DNA of 64,000 nucleotides from Epichloe hybrida (GCA_019022495.1 JAFEKR010000001.1:1364001-1428000); one strand, 5' to 3'. Counted from the stretch's first letter, positions 1 to 13,569 are shown. The notes: generated by a model not told the origin, from the sequence alone. Numbers and translations are program-made.

Positions 1-3000
1 CTGCGGAATCACGCAGTATTATACCCCTGGGCACGAGTATCAGCTATGAAGACGTTGAGTAGCTTTCAGCGACTCCAGTTGCCAAAGACGTACCATTTTC
101 GTCTCGGCACATGAACTTGACGAGGATTACCACCTCCGTCTCTTGTGTGTCAGCGGAACGAGGAATGAGGAAGGAAACAATTGCTGATATGTAAGCACCG
201 GCCGCTTAAAATTCGCTCCTTAGCAGGCAATATTGCCGCTACATTGGAATATTCACATGGACCAGGCTCCTGGAATCGTTAAAGGGAGGGGGAAATTTGG
301 TTGCCCAGCTCGCAGAAACTCAAAATTGGTGCTGGCATGATGTGTGTCCAAACGTGGGGTGAGGGCAATAGGTCTTGGAGTCGCGGATACCTTTGTTCTT
401 TATCCATTGACAGCGATCGCGTACACATTCTAGCAAAAAAAAAAAAAAAAAAAAGCTCCATCCTGGATCAGGACTATCTCAAACCAGGTGTACCCTTCAG
501 TGTACCCTTCAGTGTACACATGTCAGATTTAGTGATGACTGCTTTCGAAACGAGTGCCCTTGTTAATGCCAAGTCTTGCAAGACTTGGTCAGTAGAAGTT
601 GATAGCAGAGGAAACCTCGGCCTTGTGCTCCAGTCCCGGGTCAGTCCTGGGTGTGCCCATGCTCTCCATGTCACTTACTTGCTGGGCTTCGTCGACTACA
701 AGCCTACAAGGAAAAAAGATTGTCGAGAGACGCCTGACGTAACGACGATAGAGGCCACGCATTCCCGGCGTGCGACACGGCAGCAAGTTGCGTCCAACTT
801 GTTGGCGGAAACCGTCTTTGAATGAATCAGATTGTCCGCAAACAACTCTATGAAAGCCTGTACATCCAGCGAATCAGAATCTAGTTCCACTCGTCGAGAA
901 TTCTGGCACTTTTCCCAGGTGGCCGAGGTGGATGGAGTGAGTGCACCGCTTTGGCGGGCCAACTCGTCGGGTATGGTATTAGGGAACTTGTGAAGAAGAC
1001 GGAGGCGCTGCGTAATTAACAGCCGGCGGCGACAACAAATGCCATTTTGCGTAGTCATGGCACCGGCAGTTCCGCAGGGAACCAGGGGGTTGCTTCTTCG
1101 CGGATTTACAAGCGTCTTGGGCTCGCGTTCTTGGAAGACCAGAGCTCTTCCCCCCCCCTCCCCTGGATCCCCCGCAGTTTCCCATTTACGTGACACATCG
1201 AAACTGACAGAAGTGGGGGGATACCAGATGGATGGATGGCCATCCATTCGACGTTGTAGATAAGCTTATGCGCAGGCCGGTTCAATTCCCATTCAACACG
1301 TACGGACGTACATTACGTTACACACACCCGCTGCCGTACATGACACTTGAGCAGTCAAAGTCTGGGGTTTTATGGAGACTCCTTGTTGAGAAAGATAAGG
1401 CTGGGTGGGGCCCGCGTTTTGCCGCACCAAGTGCACCCACCACCACTGGTGCCCTCGCCCTGGTCTTTTCCCTTCCAACGGCTTGCCGCGCGTGCAGTGC
1501 CACGTCCGAGTCTAGCCTCGAGCGCAGGTGGAAGTCAACAGATTAAGTTGGGACGGTGGGTGCCATTGCGTTTGGGAATCATGCAGATCCCCTGCAAATC
1601 CACGGAATAAGGAGCTTGAATCCTTGAATCCCTTGCATGAGATATCTCTCCCATGCTAGTTGGCGCTTGGTCATCATGCTTGCAGCTTGTGGTCTTGTTC
1701 GTCGTCGTCGTCGAGCCAAGACGTGGCGTGACAAGGTGGTGGACGCGTGCACCAATATCATCCAAGACTCGACAGCCAAGAACGGAAGGTGTAGAAGCAT
1801 ACGGATCCGTATACACATGGAACATGTCAGCCCACAATCTAAAGCCAGACGCACGCGCGTCCAGGGCCGGGTTTGGGTCGTCGCCGGCGTCGAATCGCCC
1901 GTGTTATTTGGAGACGGCAGTCTCGGCGGTCTCGGCAAGCCTCGATCAACTTCATGCCTATTGGTGCTTCCACGCTACCGTGTTCTCCATGTCAGCAATC
2001 GCCGAGCCCCGCGCCGTCGATATGCTAATCCAGGCGAGAGAGTCCATTCTCCGAACCAGTTGATCCGCCTCGGGGCGGTCACTGCAGAGGGGGAAGGGGG
2101 GGGATTACGAGCAATCGACAGTCAAAAATGCAAGCTATATTACATGTATAGTCCGTTAATCCATAGAGCTATCAGCATGACCTTGCGTCTGGGAAAATAC
2201 CTACTTGAAGCATTCAACTCAACAAGGGTGGTTACTGGCGGCTAGTTGATCCACTAAACAAGGATCTGGGTGGCCAAGTCCGGGGAGTGAGAAATTTCGG
2301 GGACCAAGGGCTCGGGAGAAGTCCACTTCAAGATAAGCACACGTCGAACAGGGCGACTGTCCGAGAGTTCCAGGATCGGCCGGTGACGAAGGAGAGAGGA
2401 GGGACCAGGGAAACGGGAAGCGGGAAACGGGACGCAAGCCAAGTCGTCTTGCGCTCAGTCCGTATTACGCACATGTACTGATTGGACGCGCGTGCCAGGT
2501 TGCTTCTTTGAGTCTGCCCCGTTGGCGCCACCGTTGTCCGCGGCTATGTATGTAGTTTGTTAGTTTGTCGATAATGAGCCGTGGCTGATAGGCTGGGTTA
2601 ATGCCAGGGGGGAGGGACGGGGGACGGGGGATGGATTCTCTTGGAGGAGCTGAGCAGCCAAGGCCAGCCCCGGGATGCAATCCGGCCATCTCATTCCCAA
2701 ATCCCCAACGGCAAGTCTTGTGCGGATTAGCCGGGAAAAAGCACAATCTTCGGGCCCTGATAACACCCTCGCTCGTACTCCGTACAGGCTGTACATATGT
2801 ACAGGCTGTTTGCGGCGCCCTTCTTTCTCTCCTCCACGAAGCCGAACTGGACTCCATCACCATCACCATCACCATCACCAGACTGCACCATCACCAGACT
2901 GCACCGAACCACAGTCTGTGCTGTTGAAACGTCCTCGCTTCGCTCCGCCCAAGCTGTCCACGGTGTAGAGTAGAAGTCGGCAGACCATATTCTGCAACGC

Positions 3001-3958
3001 GCTGGGCCTCTTGATGAACCACTGACAAATGACTAGTGCCATTCTAGTCCAGACCTGGGTCTACCCTGGCCTGATTGATCCAGGCAAAGATCCTGCTGTA
3101 ACAGCCCGAGGGAACTGTTTCTGTTGCTTTTCCGTCGCAACATCGCCGCCGTAGCTTGCCCTCCCCGCACTGATTGATTCTTTTCCTTCAAGCCCACCTG
3201 ATACATAGATGACTTACATCGAATCGTCGAGCATGCTTCCACTTGCCCTTGATCCTTCAGCGCACCACATGGTCTCTGCTCTGGTATCAAGATTCTGCTC
3301 GTCTCAACTTGACACCTACCTTTGCGACTATTCTGGAAGCGTGGCAAAGTGGGAAACTGCCTTGCAATGCCTCGCACTGGCCGTCGGAAAGAGTACTCGC
3401 CAAGCTCCTTGACTTGGCTTCACAACTTTGCCCTGGTTCAACGCTTGTTTAGGTGCAAAGCCTCTTCCACGAATTTGGAAGCTTCCCGTTCCCTCCCACC
3501 TCTCGTCGTCCCCTCTCTCCCAAATCCCAAATAGGGGTCCCCGGCCGGCCCTCCCTCAACATTGTATCAGCTCCAAGGGTCAAAGCTGGTGCCCGCGCTT
3601 TTTGGCAAATCCGCCTCCATTGACTCTGTAAAGTCACACGCCCCTTCCCACCCTCCCCCTTCTCGATGAATGAATCGTTTCCTCCACCCTCCAAGCTGAC
3701 GCCCCCCCCCAAACCTCCATGAACACGGCTTCCAGAAGTCCAGAAGTCCATGTCGTTTAGCCTTTTCTTCTTAAAGATAGACGATCCCCCCTCTCATGAT
3801 GATGTGACAATCCCTCTCTTTTTCTCCGTACCCAGTCCTGTTCCTTTTCTTTCCTCTCTCCTCCCCCTCTGTCTGGCCTTGTGCTGCTTGGAGCATTGCT
3901 GCCTGATACACTTCATACACAAGGGAGCAGAGCCCGTGAGGAAACCTACGTCGACAGA
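1..3958. other. Gene-free leader region
   Basis: No reading frame here resembles a known protein, and no frame is sustained by plausible splice sites. Contents are low complexity: an A tract at about 436-454, a tandem GTACCCTTCAGT-type repeat at about 486-515, a CATCAC repeat at about 2858-2880, and one TACTCCGTAC motif at 2776. The last 200 bp are pyrimidine-rich (runs of CTCTC and TTTCC), which would suit the promoter or leader of the downstream permease relic. Confidence 0.55.
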
Positions 3959-5022
3959 ATGTCGTCCAAAGATGAGGCAGTCGACTCAAGTGTCGCGGAG
4001 AAGGGTCCGACCACGACCATGGAAGGCACTTCTCATGTCATTGGTAAAAATGAAGGCGCCGCCCGCCACGCTGAGACCAAGAACCCCGTCAAGTCTCTGC
4101 CTAGCGCAATTAAGCAGGTATTCTGGCGTATCACCATCTTTTACATACTTGGTCTTTTCTTTGTGGGTCTTTTGATTGATTGCAATGACCCTGCTCTTCT
4201 TTCAGACTCAGCCTTCACTGATGTCAAGGCATCGCCCTTCGTCTTGGTTGGTAAGTACGCCGGTCTTAAGGGATTCGACCACTTTATGAATGTGGTAATC
4301 TTGGTTTCTGTCTTGTCCATTGGTGTGTCTGGTGTCTATGGCGGATCGCGAACCCTGGTGGCAATGGCTCAGCAAGGTTACGCTCCCAAGTTCTTCACCT
4401 ACATTGACAAGTCCGGTCGCCCCCTCCCAGCCGTTACTTCTATCCTTATTTGCGGACTTCTCGGTTTTGTCAGCTTAAATAACCAGGGCCCTGTTGTCTT
4501 TGACTGGTTGTTGGCCTTGTCTGGACTTGCCGCACTCTTCACTTGGGGTTCCATCTGTCTGGCTCACATCCGCTTCCGAAAGGCCTGGAAATACAACGGC
4601 CATACTTTGGATGAGATCCCTTTTAAGGCTATCGGTGGCGTTTATGGCTCCTGGCTGGCCTCAGTCTTTGCGTTCTTGTTCTCATCGCCCAGGTAAGGTG
4701 CCACTCCTTTCCTGTAGCATTCCACGTCGTGCTCGAGCATCTGCTAACACTTTTGTTTCAGTTTTATACTGCCATTGTCGCACCACCTGGCAAGAGTGGC
4801 ATGGGCACTGTTGAAGGCTTCTTCAAGTCTTATCTTGCGTTTCCTGTTGTCCTCTTCTTCTGGGTCATTGGATATCTTTGGAAGCGAACTGGTTGGCTCC
4901 GAACGGAGCAGATGGATGTTGACACTGGCCGACGTGAACTGGACTGGGATGAGATTAACGCTTTCCGCGCCAAGGTTGCCTCGTGGCCAGCCTGGAGACG
5001 AATCCTCCACCACACCTTCTAA
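3959..5022 (+). pseudogene. Amino-acid permease (APC/GAP1-type) relic with internal deletion and frameshift
   Basis: Reading from the ATG at 3959, about 35 N-terminal residues run directly into the second half of a fungal amino-acid permease. That half includes the KQVFWRITIFYILG helix, the MNVVIL/SVYGGSRTL region, and the LLALSGLAALFTWGSICLAHIRFR segment. Family members are about 520-580 aa. Here roughly 200-280 residues, including the first half of the transmembrane helices, are missing between GKNEGAAR and HAETKNP. A GT-AG intron at 4693-4761 (CTAAC branch point, TTTCAG acceptor) leads to an intact C-terminus starting FYTAIVAPPG and ending ILHHTF. The expected exon end VLVLIAQ is present only in the +1 frame, so about one base has been lost near 4671; the current frame reads FLFSSPR then stop. 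Two independent lesions argue for a pseudogene. One alternative is a sequencing error for the frameshift, but that does not explain the missing half. Confidence 0.78.
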
Positions 5023-6050
5023 TTTCCCATGTTTGCACTTTTCTTTTTTTTTTTTTTGTCTAAAATATCGAAGTATGAAGCTCGCTTACAACCTGCATTG
5101 TGCAAGGTTAGCTATGAAATACCACGTCGAGATCATTCCCAACTGAGAAAGAATGTCAGTGAAGATGTTGTATTTGCGCTTACCTTGGAATTGTCCAGTT
5201 TTGTCTATGACTGCTCTGGAGAATATATCGTCAGACTGTCCAACACGACAGGGAGAACTAAAACTAGGCAATTTTCTCATGCCGTATCGAGCCAATAGAT
5301 AGAAATCTGCCTCTGCATTCGGGGCGTCCGTTCAAAGGGAGTTGCCCATCGTTTTTGAAGAAGAAGAGATTCTTCGGCATGTATGGGAACCTCGTCTTCT
5401 CGCTTAGACGCGGAGTACAAACGCCGAGCGAGCTTGCGATGGTTTAGGTGGACTCGGGGGAGAAATCGCACGACAAGTCACCCGCCCTAATGCGATCTTT
5501 GAGAAATCCGCCCTTCCGCGTTGCTGACTTCTCTGTGATTGATGAGTCGAAATTTTGGCTTTGGACGACCAAGTTTCCGCTGATGAGCGATATGAGTTCC
5601 TGCCTCGGGCGGCTCGCCGAAGTCTCGTGTTACTGCGAAACAGGTTTAAAAGAGTATTCTACACTCCAAGTAGCAAATTCTATCACACAGAATGTGCTCA
5701 ACGAATCGACAGAGGGCTTTCAGTCGTATGTTGTGTATTGTGAGCTGATCTGTGCGCTCTTGGCAGCAAAACATATCTACGAGAGTCATCTCGTCATTTG
5801 CCAGTGTGCACTGATTATATAGAGAGAGGTTTGGGTCGCAAAAGCCCTCGACTTATCAACAGCGTTCCTTATTGCAGAGAAACTCGAGCATTCGGCTTCA
5901 TCAAACACTTGCTCCGACGATCGACTCGTTTCAATCCTCGGGTATGCTGAGACCAACATCAAACATCGCAGCACGGTTGTTGATATTGCGCAGGCCAATT
6001 TGCCTTTGGAAAACATTATTTCCATGGAAAGTTGGTTGTCGTGTTCGCAT
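5023..6050. other. Intergenic, nothing recognised
   Basis: This stretch lies between the permease relic (+) and the 3' end of the ARMH3-like gene (-), so it is a convergent 3'-3' intergenic region. It holds a T tract at about 5043-5057 and no frame that I can connect to a known family. Confidence 0.5.
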
Positions 6051-8283
6051 CTATCGAAAACGCTCTATGTTTTGCTTTTCCACCATTATCCGTGCATCAC
6101 CAACAGATGCTCTGGCCATTTGTTTCAACAATGTTCTTTCGTCTGCTTCGCGAAAGTTATCCCAGGTGTCTAGACCTTCCTTCGCCTGTATACTCAGAGT
6201 TTCGTATCCCTGTTTGATAACCTCTGTGACCTGGTGTGACGTCAAGTTGCTTGGCTTGTTTTTTGCTGAGCCACCTCCCTCAGATAGCATCTGCTTATAA
6301 TGGGTGCTGACGCTGATGAGCGTATCAATTGAGTTGCTTTTCCTATTTTTCAATCCATAATTTTCTTTGAATTTGGCAAGAACTTCCCCTGATTCAACAA
6401 TCTTGTAGAACAGGTCGTCATACGCAGCTGGGGTCGGCAAGAAGGCTTCCCCAGCGGACAGTGATAGCGCGAGGAGGTTGACCACATGGTCAAGTAGCGT
6501 GTTGATATGGGTCAAGTCTTTCAGGTCTGACGTGTAGGTCGCCAAGAAGCGTACGAGTGACAGCAGAGACCTGAAAAACTCTGGCCAGTGATAGGTGAGC
6601 CGCGTTTTCGATCGCGAGAGGTACGAGATGATCCGTAACAAGATACCCAAGCACAGTGTATAGAGACTAACGTCTAGGCGACGTCTCAAGTTGTGATTGA
6701 TTCCGTCAATCATACAGTCAAGAAAACTGGCTGAAAGCACTCGCTCTCCCTTCACCAATGGCAGGAACGGTTGTCGTTGCCTACACAATCGCACTGAGGC
6801 TTTCAACTCATCGCTGCATATCTTCTTGACGGTCATGGGATCTTCGACGAGTAAACGAAATACCATGAGGTTAAGATGTGCGTAGTGAGAGGCCCGGTGT
6901 GACAAATGTGCGTGCTGGAGCAAGTACGATGTGAGAGATAAGTAGCTTGCAATGGGCCGTTCATTACCCTGCTCACCAGGCAACGACACGAAATTGAAGC
7001 AAAATAACTTGTTCACATGAGCAAAATCATACGTGGCTAGTAGGATGGCTGCATTTTCATCAGGTCTATCAGCAGGTTAGCACTTAAGAAACAAACTGCT
7101 GGGAAGTCACATCACATGAGGGCTTACGTACAGATTGGAGAATAGCTGCTTTGCAGTGTCTGCATCGTACACTGGCTTCTTCTCAGGCTTTGGCCCCCGT
7201 AGCACAAGACCAAGGCCAATCAAATTCAAGGTATTACTGAGTGTCCAGCCCTCAGGAAGATCGTCTTGAACGTCGATATAGTCCAGCCTAAGTGCTTGGC
7301 AAGTGTACCCAACACAATGTATGATTTTCTGAATCGTGGCTTCGTTGACGAAATCCTTGAGTCGAATTTGATAAGGGTTCTGAAATTCAAATTTGTTGTA
7401 ACTGGCCAAAATTCCCAAGAGAATAAATGGTTCTAGCACATGGCCTAGTGTTTCCGGATCTTGCACAAACTGTCCAACGGCGTAATGAGAAGTTGTTTCG
7501 TACCAATTTTTTTTTTTCTCTCCCAAGGAACACAGCAGAAATACCTTTATGACAGCTGGGAACAGGTCTCTTTGGATCAAATATGTGAGAAGAGTTGTTT
7601 GATATGCGCCTGCGGCAACGGCAAGTAGCACTTTGATCGCTTTGTGTCGCGTGATTACTGAGTCAAAGTGTCAGCTCACAGCTTTCTGGTCACAACATGA
7701 ACACCCACAAGATTCCCGATTTCGAACAATTGAATCTAGAGTGCTTGTAAAATCGGTAAAGACGGCGTCGATATGGTCAAGGCCAGCCAGAATAGTGATA
7801 ATGTCGGAGCTCGGATGGGGGTATTTCTTGGAAAGGAGACAAGAAAGAAAGATGCTTAAAGACTGCATGGATTTAGCTCAGGAATCTTCTACGTGACCAG
7901 GATTCTGTCTTACGTCTAGTGCATGTTGAGGTGCAAGACCTTGGCCCGTCTTAACAACTGCAATAGCTTTGCTAAATATTTCTCTTGTCCGTCCCTCGAA
8001 CAAAAGCACGTCTGACGGGGGAATATTATTCAGCAGATTTCGTAGGCTCTGACGGTCCGGTCGTAAGAGGAAGAATTCCCTCCAGAAGCCATCGGATTTT
8101 TCTTCGCCATCGTAGTCATCCTGTCGGGCAAGATGGGTCAGTCATGAAGGATTTGCCGACACGTGTTTGCACATCCATCCATACGGAGTTGCAGCAAACC
8201 TTGAAAAGGGCTGAATACAGCTCTATGATCTTCGGAGTGAATACCTCTGGTGGAGGCTGGCGAGTGAGGGGCGATGCCTCCAT
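6051..8283 (-). CDS. ARMH3 / DUF1741 (UPF0588) armadillo-like helical protein
   Basis: Six exons give about 636 aa: 8283-8200, 8120-7914, 7862-7709, 7657-7545, 7469-7132 and 7065-6051. All phases agree. Donors include GTAAGA, GTGGGT, GTATTT and GTACGT. The protein starts MEASPLTRQPPPEVFTPKII and continues with the family segments FWREFFLLRPDR, SSDIITILAGLDH, YQTTLLTYLIQRDLF, LEPFILLGILASYNKFEFQN and NKLFCFNFVSLP. This matches fungal DUF1741 proteins, related to human ARMH3 (C10orf76), which acts with Arf-GEF/PI4K machinery at the Golgi; the family link is established knowledge, the role here is inference. One intron (7544-7470) is a multiple of three with no stop, so unspliced reading stays open through it. 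The start is the first in-frame ATG that joins smoothly to the conserved N-terminus. Confidence 0.85.
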
Positions 8284-9362
8284 GAGAAACCAATATGCAG
8301 AGGACCACCGTCACAATCGAGGTTTGTGACACTGTTGGATGCTTTTCAAGCTGACGTTGTGGAGTCGACTTGTGTGCATCGTGCGAATAAGGTGGACGTG
8401 GATTAATGCACTGTGCTTACGCCCAAATTCTGTGCCGGACATTTTGGACAATAGAAAGGACTATCTCGAAGTCCGGCACTAAATTTTTACCCCCTGTGAA
8501 AGACTGGGCGAGGCCTAGCGAGTGGTTGTGTGTTGAGTCTTGACTGGCTTGCTCGTACCAAAGAATCTCTTTGAGTTGCCGAAAGCAATCGGCTTATCGT
8601 TTCGATATGAGCAGACCGCAAAAAGCAGATGGGAGAACGAGTGGACACTATCTCCAGCGAGTTGAAGTCAGGGTACACACAAGTACATCTCACGGCAGGG
8701 TTATCTGAAATAGGAAGAGAATTTCAAGATTCTGTTACATGCGAGGACCGTGGGGTTCCCGATTGTGCTAAATCCTGTTGGACTAAATCCTTTCGAACAC
8801 CAGGGAGTGATGGGGCTCACCTGCTCTATCAAACAATAAAAACTAGGCCAGGAGAGCATGATAACGACCATTTGTTTCACAAAGGCTTTGTCCGAATTCA
8901 TCATTGTCGCTGTTTCCTGGGCAATGCCAACCCCATCTTGACCCAATTTTTAGTACAAAACAAAAACCTTCCCATAATCAACCCGTTGACGCCTGACAAC
9001 CGCGCTGTGCATTTCCACAACCAACAAAAAATTGATTCTCAGCCATAACCTGAAAAAAAAAGAACAGAAAAAGGCTCAAATATGCAATACCACTTTTCCC
9101 AACCTCCATTTTGAATTTGCGAAAATAAACCCAGTCCTGTAAGGCGCGCGTAAGCGCAACAAACGAACAAGCCACTCTGCAGCGTTTGTAGCGTTATTGT
9201 AGCAAAAAGATTGCAATTCTATGCTCCTTGATGTGTTGCCAGAGCCATGTCGCACCACTTCCACACTCTGATGTAGCAACAAGCTAGGATGTGTCGATCA
9301 TAAGTGCATAAGATCCTCGAGACTGTGCATTGCAACGGTTCGTGAACGTGGTGTTGGTACTC

Positions 9363-9404
<42 letters not shown>

Positions 9405-9716
9405 CGACGCTATGATGCTAATTGAAACATGAAGAAGTTGTAGCGACCAAATGTCGCCCATCCAAACGACCGGTGCGTCTTCAATAATGAGGTAAACAAA
9501 ACCCAGAAGAGAGAATGAGCCATGAAAACGAAGTACTGGAATAATAAAGCAGGGGTATCAAGGAAGAAAGTTGGTAGGTACAGGAAAAATAGTGGAAAGC
9601 ATGTGCGTGTGGTGTAATCGATCATGACGCCATTGTCGAGGCAGATGCATAGCAACCTTGCCTGCCTTACAGGGGTAAAATGTGATAGTCTGGACATCGG
9701 GTAGGTGTTAGATGCC
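8284..9716. other. Intergenic with long A tract
   Basis: This holds the upstream region of the ARMH3-like gene and the 3' flank of the RasGEF gene. No convincing reading frame is present. It contains a 39-base A tract at 9364-9402, one of the longest homopolymers in the window. Confidence 0.55.
9364..9402. repeat. A39 homopolymer
   Basis: An uninterrupted run of 39 A lies about 315 bp downstream of the RasGEF stop codon (gene on the minus strand). No target-site duplication or adjacent coding fragment suggests a retroposed sequence. Confidence 0.9.
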
Positions 9717-12700
9717 TCAACATTGAGCCGGTGTGGCAGTTTGACTGCGGTCCCGTGTCATCCATCCGAAAAGGTCTCCTCGAGAGGCTCCCGTATGAGA
9801 CGAGACCGGTGTTGGTGGTTCTGCCTCTCGACGAGAGGCACTCTCACGTGGCTCCAGCAAAAGGCTCTTTCGATAATAGGTAACTTGAACATTGCCTGGA
9901 TCACCTTCGCGAACTCGCCTAATCTGTGCAGATAGCCAATCTTGAAGATCGTGAACTTCCATGAGGCGGTACGGGATTTGAAAGCGCTGTAGTTCTCCAA
10001 TGATTTTTGCTGTGCGCGTGTGTTTGTCGAAGTTGACAACAGTCAGGCCGCCGGAGCCATCTTCATCAGAGTCCGTGCCCATTGACATTTGCTTGGTGGC
10101 TGGATTGCCAATATCGACAAACGTCAAATCGGTGAGGTACATGCCAAGGAATGGAAGGCATGGAGGGACATGATCATGGAGACGAGTTCTCAACACTTTG
10201 TTGTTCTGTGCTGGTTCCACAATTTCTTGAAGGTGTCGCAGCATCTCTTTGCGCTTCGCAGAGATGGCGTCCCAAGTTTTGCGCAGTCTGCTGATTGTGC
10301 TACTGTTAAGACTGCAAATGATGGCCATCAATCCGTCGTAGTTGTGTAATTCAAGGCAGTGGTGAGCCACCTTGATCCACTGTTTGATGACCAAAGCCCG
10401 TTTCTTGATCTCCGGGTACTGTAATATGGTTTCGGCCACCAAATTGGAAATATCTGTTGACAAGGCCGACATGGCCTTGACGTTGGGCGCGTCGATGCCA
10501 CCCTTCTTCATCCACTGCGAAGCAAGGAGCTCTTCGGGCAATATAGCACAGAAAATGCCCATCTGTTTGATGGTCAACTGACGGGCAAGCTCCAGAGGTT
10601 CGATGTCAAGTACGGTTGGACCATTTCCCCCAGTTCTGAATGAGGTGAGAAGGTGCTGCTGACTCTTGGAAATCAGGGGCGAAGGCAAGGGTGTGTCTGC
10701 AGGAACGAACTGTCCTATGGCTGTATTCGTCTTGCCCATAGATGACACAAGTCGGGGCACCAAAGAACCACCCCCAGAAACTCTCTTGGCGAGTTCTAGC
10801 AACCTTCGGCCAGCAGATGGTAAGACGGACGTCAGTTTCACCTCAGCGAAGGGGATAATGATCTTCAAAGCCTCGCGATCAGTCTGGTCTCTCCAATGGG
10901 ATTCAAGCCAGCCTTTGAATGCATTGTAAACCCTCAGTCTAACTGGACCTGCCATGTGTTGGAATTCGCCCACGTAATCGAACCGTTCCATCAAAGCCTC
11001 TGCTAGCTTTACGGGGCGGCAGAACAGCCGGAAAGTCAGGAAGAAGGTTGAGACGAATGTGGCATCTGGGGTGGACTCGTGGGTCGTCAACCGCTCGACG
11101 AGGGCGGAAAGGGAGCCGCCAGTCACTTGGCCCTCTTTATTAAACATGAGCTCGTGAGCAAATGTCTTCTCCAGGAGTCTCGTCTCTACATCGTCTTGGT
11201 CATCGGCTTGCGAGAAGCTGCCCGCGGCGCTCAAGTTGGAGAAAGAAGGCTGGCTGCGAGGTGCTAGAGAGTGATCTGGAGTTGTTGCGCGAGTTGAGCT
11301 CTGAGACACCATACTAGTTTCGGAGTCCCTGCTGAGGTACGTGCCACTGCTTCCAGCGCTGGAAGCGACGAGGCTGTCAAATCGAGAGGCATGTTGGTCT
11401 TGTTCGATGGCGGACATGTCGATGGCGGACTTGGTTGCTGCACATGTATTGAGGGATGTTGTGAGTTTGGGAAGAGGTGGCAGTGCAGGGCGGATTAATG
11501 ATGCGGAAGATGCGACGCTTGATGTGTTGTCTTCATGTGTCGATGATGGCCGCGAAGAAGCTGGGGAGCAGCCCCCGTGTTGCGCAGTCTCATTGACATG
11601 TATAGTGAGGCGTGGCACACGGGGAAGAGGCTTATCGGTCGTGTTCGCGAGTGGTTGTCTCAATGCTGTCATGGACGGCTCGCAGGTTTCGAAAGACTCA
11701 GCAGTGCTGCCTAGCATTTCTGGTTGCTCCACGACGGACGGAGTTCTGGCCCTTTCCTCGGCGACGTCAAGTATGCTAAGGTCTATGCCTAGCGAGAAGC
11801 CATCGAACTCGAATTCGAAGTCCCCGATTCTTTCAATAGCAGCTTTCGTCTTGGCCACACACTCGCCAGCAGCCCGGACGCAGCCGGTGGCCGCGGTAAG
11901 CAAGATACCGTTGTCCTGGGGCATGATCATGTCCGCACCTTCGGTGGCCGCATTGACTAGCGTATCCCGTGCACATGAGACAAGAATGTGGATACGCTCG
12001 AACATGGCAATACGAACTTTGCTCAACGCTGCGACGCTGGAACTGTTATAAAGACAGACACTGTCCATAACAGCAAGAAGCTCTCCACCAGAGATAGCAG
12101 ACTGCTTGATGGCTAGGGCTAATTCTGGTCGAGATTGTGACTGCAGATGTAATCTTCCGATGAAAGAGCCGAGATGGGAGAGAAACTTGTCGTGACTGCG
12201 ATTGAGTCTTTCGGAGACAAGGTGTTGCGGACTTGACAAAGGTGATGGCCCCGCAAGCGACACCCTGTGTGCCATTCCCGAAGATAGGCGATGGTTGTGA
12301 CAGCTACCTTGCGAGTTTCGGTTCTGGTTGGAGGCGATGGGTGGGTTCGTGTTCATCGGCGCGTTGAGTGACGAGCCACGCTTGTTCCAGTGACCATGAG
12401 ACCCCCGAGCGGGTTCATGTGCTTCCAACGAAGCGGCATTCGCGGCAGTTGACGCAGCTTCATCAGTTATTGTGGTGCGAGAGTTTGGTTCTCCATGCTT
12501 ATGATCGTCGAATGTAGCTCGGTCTGCAGGGGGTGTAGGGGGTACGTAGGACTCCTCAGCTACAGTAGCCATGACAGTCACTGAAGCGTGAACTCGGGCC
12601 CTCCTTTCTTCTTCCAAGGCGTCGAGAAACCGAACACCGGTTGTAACAATTTTGAAAGCTCGAAGGATCATTTCATCGATAATGTCGTTTGCATCTTCTG

Positions 12701-13348
12701 AAGGATACAGCGTAGCATTTTGGCTCTCTTGCAAGCGTTTCCCGGTTTTGACCAGGGACGATAGGTCCGAAAGTAGTGACTTGCGGCCTTTGCGAAGTTC
12801 ATCACTTCGTTGCACAACGGTCGACTCTCTACTGAGGCAGCCAGTTCGTTCCTGAAGACATGTAAGTGAGATGCCACCGAACCCTAATTACACTCTCCGT
12901 GCTTTCCTCGGATAATACCATTGTTTTGTAGCAGATCGTAACATACCAGGAGAAATCGAACACCAGCGATCAGGCCCTTCATGAATTCTTGATTCCTGAA
13001 TATCTCGCTGTCATTGACAGATGTGCTTCGCAGCAAGTCCCAGAAGTTCAGTAGAGCCTTGAGTAGGCTTCGTATGTCTTCCGGTTCGTAGGCTTCGCAG
13101 TAATTAGTCGGTAGCCATCCTCTCGCACCAGAAGCCAGCAGCGTTCCATCTGCCCATCCATTGGTGTGAACTGAATGCACTAATACAACATCTCCTTCTT
13201 CCAATGGTAAGGTCACACTAGAGTCGGAGATGGCATAGCTGGGGTGGAATGGATAGAACGCTCTTAGGAAGTTGTGAAAGATCGGTGGCCCTGTTGGCTC
13301 TGGAGAAAGATTCTCCTGTGACCCGTTTGGAGTTGTCGGAGGAGTCAT
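9717..13348 (-). CDS. SH3-domain Ras guanine nucleotide exchange factor (Cdc25-like)
   Basis: Two exons (13348-12947, 12851-9717) encode about 1178 aa. The intron has a GTATGT donor and TTCAG acceptor in phase 0, joining GVRFLL to ERTGCLSRES. An SH3 domain lies at about residues 20-85 (FYPFHP, LPLEEGDVVLV, GARGWLPTNYCE). A long Ser/Thr-rich middle follows. The RasGEF N-terminal (REM) module is at about 685-785 (ETRLLEKTFAHELMF, TFRLFCRPVKLAEAL). The catalytic CDC25 domain is at about 880-1115 (ELARQLTIKQMGIF, NLVAETILQ, NYDGLMAIICSLNSSTISRL, VPPCLPFLGMYLTDLTF). SH3-REM-CDC25 is the arrangement of fungal Cdc25-type RasGEFs, which load Ras with GTP upstream of adenylate cyclase. The ATG at 13348 is the first in its open frame; an additional 5' exon cannot be excluded. 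A 30-base A tract lies about 220 bp upstream of it. Confidence 0.9.
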
Positions 13349-13563
13349 TTGTGAGTGGGAGTATAATTTTGTGTGTTGATTCTGGGATCCATATGAATCC
13401 GCATCTGTTTGTTGGCAAGGTGCAAAGCTCCGGCAGATCAAAATATTACTGAGGAACAGCTTCGACACAGCAGTCGTCACCGACCAGGTCGTACGAGTCA
13501 AAGCGCCGTGTCCGTACCGAAACCACGCGACACTTCAAGACCTATGTGTGTCGAGGCGAGTTT

Positions 13564-13569
<6 letters not shown>

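Noticed and set aside
1637..2245. 202-codon plus-strand frame in the leader region
   Set aside because: Arg-rich, no domain, no leader or splice context; overlapping frames of similar length occur on the same bases.
9364..9402. Long A tracts as poly(A) tails of retroposed genes
   Set aside because: No adjacent gene copy, and no target-site duplication around any of the tracts that I could see.
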